A DNA stretch of 64,000 nucleotides from Collimonas sp. PA-H2 (GTDB lineage Bacteria; Pseudomonadota; Gammaproteobacteria; Burkholderiales; Burkholderiaceae_D), in NCBI RefSeq assembly GCF_002564105.1, contig NZ_PDBX01000001.1, positions 3,596,001 through 3,660,000 on the forward strand, in the 5' to 3' direction. The notes beneath the pieces are model-generated. The model worked only from the letters and a program-made list of their open reading frames with translations, ran no database searches and was not told the DNA's origin. Shown here piece after piece: positions 41,948 through 49,265 of this stretch (position 1 is its first letter; every line of letters starts with the position of its first letter). A program made the position numbers and the translations under genes.

Positions 41948-44062
41948 TTAACTTTTCGCCGAACAGTTTGCTGAGCGTTCCGTAACAGCGAAGCCGACAA
42001 GTTCACAATCCTCCACGCTTACCGTAGTTGAGGAGGGGGTGATCAATACTTTGCAATTGCACGCCGCATATTCACATTGACAGCTGCTACATAGCGCTTT
42101 GTAGATCAATCTAGCTGGTGTAAGGTGCCACTGTTTAGAAGAGATCATTTCGACAACACGTGTCTCTGATTCAGGAAACTCAACAGTGCCTTCTCCTGCA
42201 TCGTTGAATTGTACTTTACATGATTCCGGCAGAAATGACCTACTCATGAAAAAGCAGCCGTTTAGGCGCATTAGATCTTCTACGCTGCACGGCGAAACCT
42301 GGTCCTTCAAATATTTCGCCATGGTTGCATGAAGTGCGGTGAGCCACTCTTCAATATCCGAAATTTCTTCTGGTAGCTTAGGCATGCCTTGAGGAAGCAT
42401 CGTGACGAAATCCTTCGCAAACGCAGCAAGGGAAATACTAACGAGCCGATCACTGGCCACTATCGAAATGTTGCTTGTGATGAAGCGATGTTCCGATTGG
42501 GCGGTAAATGATTTACACATGTCCCAAAGAATTTGTAGCGCTGTATTGGTATTCGAGACTGCGTGTCGACCATTGAGGAGGAGCAGTGGCAAGTTGATGT
42601 CCATGTCGTCATAGCAAATCCACGCAATATTTTGGCTAAGTTGAACTTCGCCCTCAAGCGATTCTCGGAGCATTTTTACGTAGTCAAGAGCGGAATACTC
42701 CATAACTAGGCGCTGAGCGGCTGCAAAGCTGATTGCGCCAAGTGCAATCATCATGCAGTCCACCTCGGGGTCATAATTATTTAGAGGTTGATAGGTGACC
42801 ATAGCATGGACACCAAACTCACTTGCAATGCGCGGCGGGAAAATGGTGTTGGCTGTTACGGCTGGAGTTTGGGAGGGCATGGTCTCGATTGCAAGAGCAT
42901 CCTTTTCGGCGCCGAGATACTCTCCGGCCAATTCGTTATCTCTATAAAAATGGCAAATCAATTCTTTCCAGAGATTGATTTCCACTGGTCCATCCACGCG
43001 CCAAAGCTTGACATAGCGAGAGGTTTTACCAGATTTGGAGATATCTTGGTCCAAGCGATCTATGTACGCTGTCTCCTCGTACTCTCGAATGGCCCCGTCT
43101 AAGTGATATGGAAGCTTGGTCTTCGAATCGACCATGGAATGAACGTAACGGCAACCATACATCTCGTCGTCTTCATAGTCGGCACTAAAGTTGGTTCCAA
43201 ATGTCCTACTGGTCCGGACCTCCTCGCATTCCAACGTCTGGATATCATTTTGTTGGTGCCACCAGAATTCCATGTGACTAATACCGTGGAAATCACGCGT
43301 CCGCTCGGTAGCCTCGTGGCGAGTTACCCCAGTAGGAATTCGAGTCAAGTCATCGTTAAATCGAGGTCCCCACCAATGCTGCAACTCAATTGGCATTTGA
43401 TACGTGTTAGGTAAGCCGACACTATTCGGATCCAGTGCTATCTGAATCTCAAGTTCTGATATGTCCTTGAGTTCGAGCAGCTTCGCAAGAAATACATCGT
43501 TGAGATTGTTAAGTTGTGAAAGTGATCGGCGAAAGTAGCGGTGCGCAAATAACGCGCAGCCTTTATATTCAAACACACCGGGGCCGATGCACTTCAATTT
43601 GCGGACGTCGACTAGACTGCGCTTGTCCGTCTCATCGCTTGGGAACAGATCAGGAAAAGTTCGCTTGGCTATTCCATCGTCGATGACAGAAACGCATTCC
43701 CGAATCAAGAACGAATGCTCGCCTGAAAGATGTTGCCCCAATAGATCTTGAAGCTGCCGCTTAAGATCTGGTTTAACCTCACCAATTCTTTCCTGAAGAT
43801 AGAGCATTGCCTGCTCATGCATTTGCTGGTGTTCTTCTTGATTCTCTGGAAAGGTAAAGCGCCCCATCAGGCGAACTTCTTCAGCTTGGATGTGCAATCC
43901 TAGCGCGTTCGTCCATCCGATCAGGCGATGAAAGTCATGACTAATAAAACTTGGTGAGCCGCGCCATGACTGGTTAAGCATGGATGCTAATCCCGCTATG
44001 TCAAACCGAAAGCCTTGGCGATTAACACGATCAGTATTGAAAACACCCAGCGTTTGTTTCAT
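41948..44062 (-). CDS. Large uncharacterised protein with C-terminal Cys cluster
   Basis: A 704-residue protein that I do not recognise. It begins MKQTLGVFNTDRVNRQGFRF; the ATG at 44062 has AAGGA ten bases upstream, and an earlier in-frame start lacks this. Distinct segments are FISHDFHRLIGWTNALGLH (about 40-60), ELQHWWGPRFNDDLTRIPTG (about 225-245), HGISHMEFWWHQQNDI and YVHSMVDSKTKLPYHLDGAI. Near the C-terminus is a Cys cluster (SSCQCEYAACNC) that may bind metal. No signal or membrane helix was seen. It lies beyond the IS element from the defence-like operon and may once have been its fourth gene. Confidence 0.7.
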   Translation of the reverse strand: MKQTLGVFNTDRVNRQGFRFDIAGLASMLNQSWRGSPSFISHDFHRLIGWTNALGLHIQAEEVRLMGRFTFPENQEEHQQMHEQAMLYLQERIGEVKPDLKRQLQDLLGQHLSGEHSFLIRECVSVIDDGIAKRTFPDLFPSDETDKRSLVDVRKLKCIGPGVFEYKGCALFAHRYFRRSLSQLNNLNDVFLAKLLELKDISELEIQIALDPNSVGLPNTYQMPIELQHWWGPRFNDDLTRIPTGVTRHEATERTRDFHGISHMEFWWHQQNDIQTLECEEVRTSRTFGTNFSADYEDDEMYGCRYVHSMVDSKTKLPYHLDGAIREYEETAYIDRLDQDISKSGKTSRYVKLWRVDGPVEINLWKELICHFYRDNELAGEYLGAEKDALAIETMPSQTPAVTANTIFPPRIASEFGVHAMVTYQPLNNYDPEVDCMMIALGAISFAAAQRLVMEYSALDYVKMLRESLEGEVQLSQNIAWICYDDMDINLPLLLLNGRHAVSNTNTALQILWDMCKSFTAQSEHRFITSNISIVASDRLVSISLAAFAKDFVTMLPQGMPKLPEEISDIEEWLTALHATMAKYLKDQVSPCSVEDLMRLNGCFFMSRSFLPESCKVQFNDAGEGTVEFPESETRVVEMISSKQWHLTPARLIYKALCSSCQCEYAACNCKVLITPSSTTVSVEDCELVGFAVTERSANCSAKS

Positions 44063-44364
44063 CAGCGGCCATCCTTTTTTGCGAGAGTGATATCTAGTCG
44101 CGACATTCTGGTTGAATTTCCTATCACTCACTATCTTTTGATGCGATAAGAGCGACACTGATGGCAAGCTACCCTCTCTGCTTCTTTATGCCAAACGTTC
44201 CTTCAACGTGTTTTACGCATCTGATTTTGACATGAGAAAAATAAGGCTGGCGTAAAATATTCGCAATTGTCCCGGCATCAGAGGCGGATATTTTGTATCA
44301 TATACAATCTCATGCAGTGCCGTTGGCCGAAAAGCATGGTGACCTGATCGAGACGAGATCAATC
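44063..44364. other. Upstream region of the 704-residue gene, with a dyad
   Basis: A 302-bp stretch up to the IS end. It carries TTGTAT-CAT-ATACAA, a perfect dyad, at 44,294-44,308, about 230 bp upstream of the gene. Such a site could be an operator (GntR-like sites resemble it), but the regulator is unknown. The IS separates this region from the preceding operon. Confidence 0.4.
44362..44364. repeat. IS target-site duplication, left copy (ATC)
   Basis: ATC lies immediately outside the left IS end and again outside the right end at 45,650-45,652. A 3-bp duplication is normal for the IS3 family. Confidence 0.7.
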
Positions 44365-44403
44365 TGAGGTTCCCTCTGTTTTTCGTCTTCCAACAGACGA
44401 CTT

Positions 44404-45294
44404 CTATGCAGCTCGTTTTTCCTGATTCTGTTCACTGATCCAGCGCTGTAGAAACTGGAGCGGCGATTTATAACCGAGGGTCGAATGCTGCCGCTTGCGA
44501 TTGTAAAACACCTCGATGTATTCGAAACTGGCCGCCCTCATTTCAGTCTGGGTGGTGTAGCGCAGGCCATGGTAACGTTCGTTCTTGAAACTGTTGAACC
44601 AGCTCTCAGTCGGCGAATTGTCCCAGCAATTTCCCTTGCGGCTCATCGAACACGTCATACCGAACTCACGCAACTTGTCCTGGTAGGCCTGACTGGCGTA
44701 CTGGCTGCCGCGGTCCGAATGATGCAGGACGCCGGGCGCAGGACGTCGGCGGAACCAGGCCATCGTCAGCGCGTCTGCCACCAACTCAGTCGTCATACGC
44801 GGCTTGAGCGACCAGCCGATCACTTCCCGATTGAACAGATCCAGAACGATGGCGAGGTACAGCCAGCCTTCATCGGTCCACAAGTAGGTGATGTCGGCCG
44901 TCCAAACCTGATTCGGCGCCGCCGGCGCGAAATCGCGGTCAAGCAGGTTTCTCGCCACTGGCAAACCGTGCTTCGATTCGGTCGTAACCCGGTAGCGCCG
45001 CTTGTGGCGCGCATGAATTCCGTGCGTGCGCATCAACCGCTCTACGCGTCCCTTGCTCGCCGTGTAGCCCCGCCACCGCAACTCGCGGATCATCCGAGGA
45101 CTGCCATAAGCACCTTTTACCTCGGCGTGGATGGCGCGGATCATGGCCAGCGTCTGGCCGGCCGTCAGGCGCTTGCGATCGGGCGTGCCGCCACTCTTCC
45201 AGGCTCGGTAACCGCTGATGCTCACGTCGAGCGTATCGCACATTTCCCTCAGCGCGAATCGATTAGTCTGCGCATCGATCCAGGCGTACTTCAC
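44404..45294 (-). CDS. IS3-family transposase OrfB (DDE integrase domain)
   Basis: A 296-residue transposase subunit. The N-terminal HTH_21-like region (AIHAEVKGAYGSPRMIRELR) is followed by the rve integrase core. The DDE residues are in VWTADITYL (Asp), LHHSDRGSQYAS (Asp) and DNSPTESWFNSFKNE (Glu). It overlaps orfA by four bases. As in the family, the active OrfAB fusion probably arises by -1 frameshifting in the overlap. Confidence 0.93.
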   Translation of the reverse strand: MKYAWIDAQTNRFALREMCDTLDVSISGYRAWKSGGTPDRKRLTAGQTLAMIRAIHAEVKGAYGSPRMIRELRWRGYTASKGRVERLMRTHGIHARHKRRYRVTTESKHGLPVARNLLDRDFAPAAPNQVWTADITYLWTDEGWLYLAIVLDLFNREVIGWSLKPRMTTELVADALTMAWFRRRPAPGVLHHSDRGSQYASQAYQDKLREFGMTCSMSRKGNCWDNSPTESWFNSFKNERYHGLRYTTQTEMRAASFEYIEVFYNRKRQHSTLGYKSPLQFLQRWISEQNQEKRAA

Positions 45295-45581
45295 AGAACA
45301 TCCTTCGCGAAGTACGCCGCTGCCTTTTTTATGATTTCGTTCTCCCGCTTGAGCTTGGCATTCTCGGCACGTAAGCGCGACAATTCCATCTCTTCCGGTG
45401 TCACAACCTTGCTACCAGCGCCGTTCAACTTGCCAGCCTTAGCGGCCTTGACCCAGTTGCGCAGCGTTTGTTCGCTTAGACCAAGTTCCTTGGCTGTCGC
45501 CGCGAAGGACTCGCAGGCATTGACCCGTCTGACTGCCAATTCCTTGAATTCCGCCGTGTATGAACTTCTTGAAATCTTCAT
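45291..45581 (-). CDS. IS3-family transposase OrfA (HTH)
   Basis: A 96-residue DNA-binding protein with a helix-turn-helix (YTAEFKELAVRRVNACES...LSEQTLRNWVKA) and a leucine-zipper-like helix (about 65-90, ELSRLRAENAKLKRENEII). The ATG at 45581 is preferred because AAGGCAAGAA precedes it. It overlaps orfB by four bases. Confidence 0.92.
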   Translation of the reverse strand: MKISRSSYTAEFKELAVRRVNACESFAATAKELGLSEQTLRNWVKAAKAGKLNGAGSKVVTPEEMELSRLRAENAKLKRENEIIKKAAAYFAKDVL

Positions 45582-45707
45582 TTCTTGCCTTCCCAAAGTA
45601 ACGTCAATTTTACGTCACCTGTGGAAGACGAAATTTCAGGGAAAGCTCAATCTATACTCTTCCTCATATCGCCATTTTTCAGACTTTACAAGTAAATTTG
45701 CTTTCCT

Positions 45708-47021
45708 CTATTCTGCTTCGACCTGAGGAATAAGGTAACTCCCACGGTTTTCTTTGAGAAGAATATTAAGTGAGTTGTTGTCGATGTTGGCGGCCTGACG
45801 CACTTTTTCAATAAATAATCCGTAGCTATGAGCACCTGGCAAGTCCGCACCTGTCTCGCTGGGCATTCGAACAATTCTCACAATGTCTTCAGGAGACAGA
45901 TGAGAAAATAATGGCAGTACCGCCTTGTTAAAAACCTCATTGGCTCTATCCCATGAGCCCACTTGAGACAGAAAATGAAGCGACCGTTCTTTCGCAAGTG
46001 CGCGAACACCATGAGCGTTTATCGCATTAGCTAGATCATCAAATTCAAGGCCATTTATCCGAAGTTCAATAGCGGACTTGAGAGCATCTAATTTGGACAA
46101 TGGCTCGAATCCACCTAGCACTTCATTTGCAGGACCTTCTTCAATGAATCGGATGACCTTGTTCTTCGAAGTTTGTTCAAGTACATGCCAAGCTGGTTTG
46201 ATAAAAGCGACCAAGCAGCATGCTCCCGAGAAGCGATTATCTGGAACATCCCTGATCGCCGTGTTAAGTTGTTTGCGCAATCGATCTTCAACGATTCCCG
46301 GATATAACTCGAAGGATGCATTAATCGCAGCATTGACCTGCGGTTTGTAGAACAAGGGATCATTGTCCGACAGGAAGCCAAAAATCAACATATCTATGAA
46401 TCCCTTCACTAATGCATCGGTCGCGTTCTTCAGGCTAGAGTTATCCAACTGAGCTAGGGCCTTTTCGTCGTCGGTCGGGAAATAAACCGAGCCAACAAGA
46501 GCTTTCAATTGAGCCAAAGCAGCCTTGCCTTGCACAGGTGGCTGCGCCAGTACATGTACAACAGCATTGCGTATATGCAAGCGCGCTTGCTCCGCTGACG
46601 GGTGATAAGGGATACCGACGCGCTGAAAAGATGGATGGGCACACCTATGCCTATCCTCTCGGAGTCTAGTCAGATCAATAAACTGCTGGGGATCAAAGAA
46701 TTGAAGTTGATCCTTACAAATTTCAAGAATGTCGCGCTCAAACTCGAGAGCACTCCGAATTCCTACCGGGTTGTTTTGCTCTATTTGCGCAATGTAAGTT
46801 TCGTAACGGGTTTCAATATCCTTTGCTGCCTTGTCTCCTGATACTGCAAGTTCACGAATTTTATCGATCAGATCGAAAACAATGGCTATCCAAGTGCTGA
46901 CAATGGCCGCACGGCAGGCGCCAGCTCGATAGCAACGAATGGCCTCAGCAATGTATCCTTTTGATTGCTCGGAATGACAGCGAATAGCTAGCGCTTCAAT
47001 ATCAGAGAGACTTTCGATCAC
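45708..47021 (-). CDS. HEPN-like protein, third gene of the defence-like operon
   Basis: A 437-residue protein. The N-terminal helical domain (about 20-155) has AIRCYRAGACRAAIVSTWIAIVFDLIDKI-type helices followed by REDRHRCAHPSF, which contains the HEPN motif R-x4-H (Arg124-His129, with His after the Arg). HEPN domains are often RNases or nucleotidyl-binding partners in toxin and defence systems. The rest (about 180-437) is helical and unknown. The GTG start at 47021 is chosen because AAGGA lies seven bases upstream. It follows the GHKL-nuclease gene by 158 bp. An RNase role is inference from the motif. Confidence 0.65.
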   Translation of the reverse strand: MIESLSDIEALAIRCHSEQSKGYIAEAIRCYRAGACRAAIVSTWIAIVFDLIDKIRELAVSGDKAAKDIETRYETYIAQIEQNNPVGIRSALEFERDILEICKDQLQFFDPQQFIDLTRLREDRHRCAHPSFQRVGIPYHPSAEQARLHIRNAVVHVLAQPPVQGKAALAQLKALVGSVYFPTDDEKALAQLDNSSLKNATDALVKGFIDMLIFGFLSDNDPLFYKPQVNAAINASFELYPGIVEDRLRKQLNTAIRDVPDNRFSGACCLVAFIKPAWHVLEQTSKNKVIRFIEEGPANEVLGGFEPLSKLDALKSAIELRINGLEFDDLANAINAHGVRALAKERSLHFLSQVGSWDRANEVFNKAVLPLFSHLSPEDIVRIVRMPSETGADLPGAHSYGLFIEKVRQAANIDNNSLNILLKENRGSYLIPQVEAE

Positions 47022-47179
47022 GGCATTTCCTTGGAAAATGTAATTGATGCAGTGGTTTCAGCCGATTAAAATCGTAACCGAAATATGCGATAACCGCTGT
47101 GGCCCAATTGAGATAGCTGCCACTTGAAAATTAAAACATCTTGGGTTTATCTTCTGACAAAGTAGTGCTCGATATGAAA

Positions 47180-49180
47180 TTAATGTTTATGCAGGCCGAG
47201 TTTGTCGAACAGAATGCGATTTCTGCGCTCCGCATCCTTAACGAGTTTGTCGTAAGAAATGATTTCGATACATCCGTTGCCTGCTGCCAAATTAAAGAAA
47301 TATCCCTCGTTATCAGCAGTACGGTGGTAGCGCCCATATACTTGTCGATGAAGAGAAGGTTTGAGGTCGGCGATAAGATAGCCCGTATATCGAAGATTTG
47401 TAGGGTTTATTTGGCGCCCGTCAATATCATTTACATTACCGTCGCTGATTTCTCGAAAGCGTTGAATGATTTGGTCAGCAGGATCTTTGTTATAGTCATC
47501 GCGACCGGGTCTTTTGAACTCAATGATAATAACCCCACCACTGGGTAAGTTATCTGATTCTGTCACGCCAATAGGAGTGTCATAGAAAAAAGCAAAGATG
47601 TCTGGCTCCTTGCCAGACGTATTTTCAAGACCAGGAACGCTATTCAGTTTCTTGTCGGACGTTAGCAGAGTGTGATAGCAAAGTCGTTCATCAATGATCC
47701 ACAGATTTTGCTGCTCAAAAAAGACATCTTTTGACGTTTCTCCCATCGGGAAAATCATCTTATGCAGCACTTTTTCAAACGGGTATTTATCGTCTGTGCG
47801 AACTTTCTTTAAACTTTGACTTACAAGGTCAAGAATAGTGCGGCGATGTGCTACGTAGGCAGCAAGCTGGGCTTTCCCGATTTCATTAGCTTGTTCCGCC
47901 ACGACTTGGAATCGCTCTTGATACTGCTCGAAGGTTTCGGTTTCAAACAAAGCCGCAACATGGCGAACCTCTTTACGCACCGAGTCCTCAACGTCTCGCT
48001 TTACGTGAAGCAATGCCTCATCAAGCTTTTCGTTTGTTAATCCAGGCTGAATGCGTTGTTCGATCAATTCTTTATATCGTGGATGTGTTAGTGCACGGTA
48101 TTCCGGCGCTTGTTCAACAAATTTCGCAATTTGCGAGCGCTTTTCCTCGTTCGTCGACGTTAAATCAGTTGCCAACAAAGGGCGGAGTGTCTCCGCTATG
48201 CCACGGTTTAGTGATTGACGTGACACAAGCGTCCTATCCAAATCAGGATCATCATCGGATTGAAAGGAAATTCGTGTTCGCTCTTGATTGGCATGATCAT
48301 CGAGATATTCCCCAGTAACAAGCACAATCAGAGTGTAGGGCTCTTGGTCAGCATCTATGAATTTTTCCGGTAGTTCAGGTAGTAAGTCGCGCAACTTGTT
48401 TGTCGTGACCTCTCTCCCATTTGCACACAAATGCAAGTCATGTCGTGAACGGCCGTCACGATGACGGTAGGCCTGCAGAGCAAAGGTATGTCCTAGAACA
48501 TTGAAAAATCGTTCTTCAATATGTGACACCACGGTGGATTGAAATAGCGCGTGCAGATCAATGGGGGCGTGGTTTGGCGACTCCAACACAATCGGCGGGC
48601 ACGAGCGTGCAGCGAATCGAATTAAAAAGTGTGCAAGGATACGCTCGGCAATAATTGCGGGGTCTTGAGGCCAACCTCCTTTAAACTTGGAGTCCATTCC
48701 ACGCATTGACAATTTTGTTCCTTGGGATTCTTTAATAGGAACAACGTCATCGGCACCCTTTAACTCATCTGCAATAGAGAAATCAAATTCACGTAAAAAT
48801 GTCTCATTCCGACGCTGAAAAACACTTCGAATATGAACGCTTGAGAAGACCTTAAGAAAGGTAAATCGACCAACGCCTTTACCGCCGACTTTGACCTTGG
48901 AAAGTGTATGCGCCTCCTTGAACGAGGCCAGATTTTCACCAGTAAAGCCAACCCCATCGTCGCCAATGTCAAATCCGTCGAGAACCAACGTCTCATCACC
49001 ACCTTGATGTGCGAGGTCGTGAGAGGCAACAAGCCGTATACGGATGGCGTGCTTACTTAAGCCATCTCTATGTTCTTCGATTGCGTCAATGGCATTTGAT
49101 ATTGCCTCGAATAGAGGCATCATCGCTTTCGCTTGCGATAGTTCGAGCCGATCAACTAGGCCTTTGATGTTTGCGAGCAT
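47180..49180 (-). CDS. GHKL ATPase fused to a PD-(D/E)XK nuclease
   Basis: A 666-residue protein. The N-terminal Hsp90/MutL-type ATPase (about 15-250) shows the N box (FEAISNAIDAI, about 24-34), G1 box DIGDDGVGF (71-79) and G2 box GGKGVGRF (99-106). A helical middle region (about 350-480) follows. The C-terminal domain (about 520-660) has Asp527 and IIIEFKRP with Glu554 and Lys556, then Gln570, the PD-(D/E)XK nuclease layout. This combination suggests ATP-controlled DNA cleavage. It follows the PHP-SMC gene by 85 bp. The ATG at 49180 has GGGGGAT upstream. Confidence 0.83.
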   Translation of the reverse strand: MLANIKGLVDRLELSQAKAMMPLFEAISNAIDAIEEHRDGLSKHAIRIRLVASHDLAHQGGDETLVLDGFDIGDDGVGFTGENLASFKEAHTLSKVKVGGKGVGRFTFLKVFSSVHIRSVFQRRNETFLREFDFSIADELKGADDVVPIKESQGTKLSMRGMDSKFKGGWPQDPAIIAERILAHFLIRFAARSCPPIVLESPNHAPIDLHALFQSTVVSHIEERFFNVLGHTFALQAYRHRDGRSRHDLHLCANGREVTTNKLRDLLPELPEKFIDADQEPYTLIVLVTGEYLDDHANQERTRISFQSDDDPDLDRTLVSRQSLNRGIAETLRPLLATDLTSTNEEKRSQIAKFVEQAPEYRALTHPRYKELIEQRIQPGLTNEKLDEALLHVKRDVEDSVRKEVRHVAALFETETFEQYQERFQVVAEQANEIGKAQLAAYVAHRRTILDLVSQSLKKVRTDDKYPFEKVLHKMIFPMGETSKDVFFEQQNLWIIDERLCYHTLLTSDKKLNSVPGLENTSGKEPDIFAFFYDTPIGVTESDNLPSGGVIIIEFKRPGRDDYNKDPADQIIQRFREISDGNVNDIDGRQINPTNLRYTGYLIADLKPSLHRQVYGRYHRTADNEGYFFNLAAGNGCIEIISYDKLVKDAERRNRILFDKLGLHKH

Positions 49181-49265
49181 TAAATCCCCCTAAATTAGTT
49201 ACGGCATATGTCATACAAAGTGACCTGCGCGCTTTAAGTGACTGTTTCTTTTGCATAGCGGCGGT

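Larger units (their letters stand above)
44365..45649 (-). mobile_element. IS3-family insertion sequence (complete)
   Basis: A 1285-bp element with orfA and orfB on the minus strand. The imperfect terminal inverted repeats begin TGAGGTTCCCTCTG at the left and, on the other strand, TGAGCTTTCCCTG at the right, then share TTTCGTCTTCCA. The 3-bp duplication ATC flanks it. Both reading frames look intact, so it may be active. It inserted between the HEPN-like gene and the 704-residue gene and interrupts no coding region. Confidence 0.88.
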
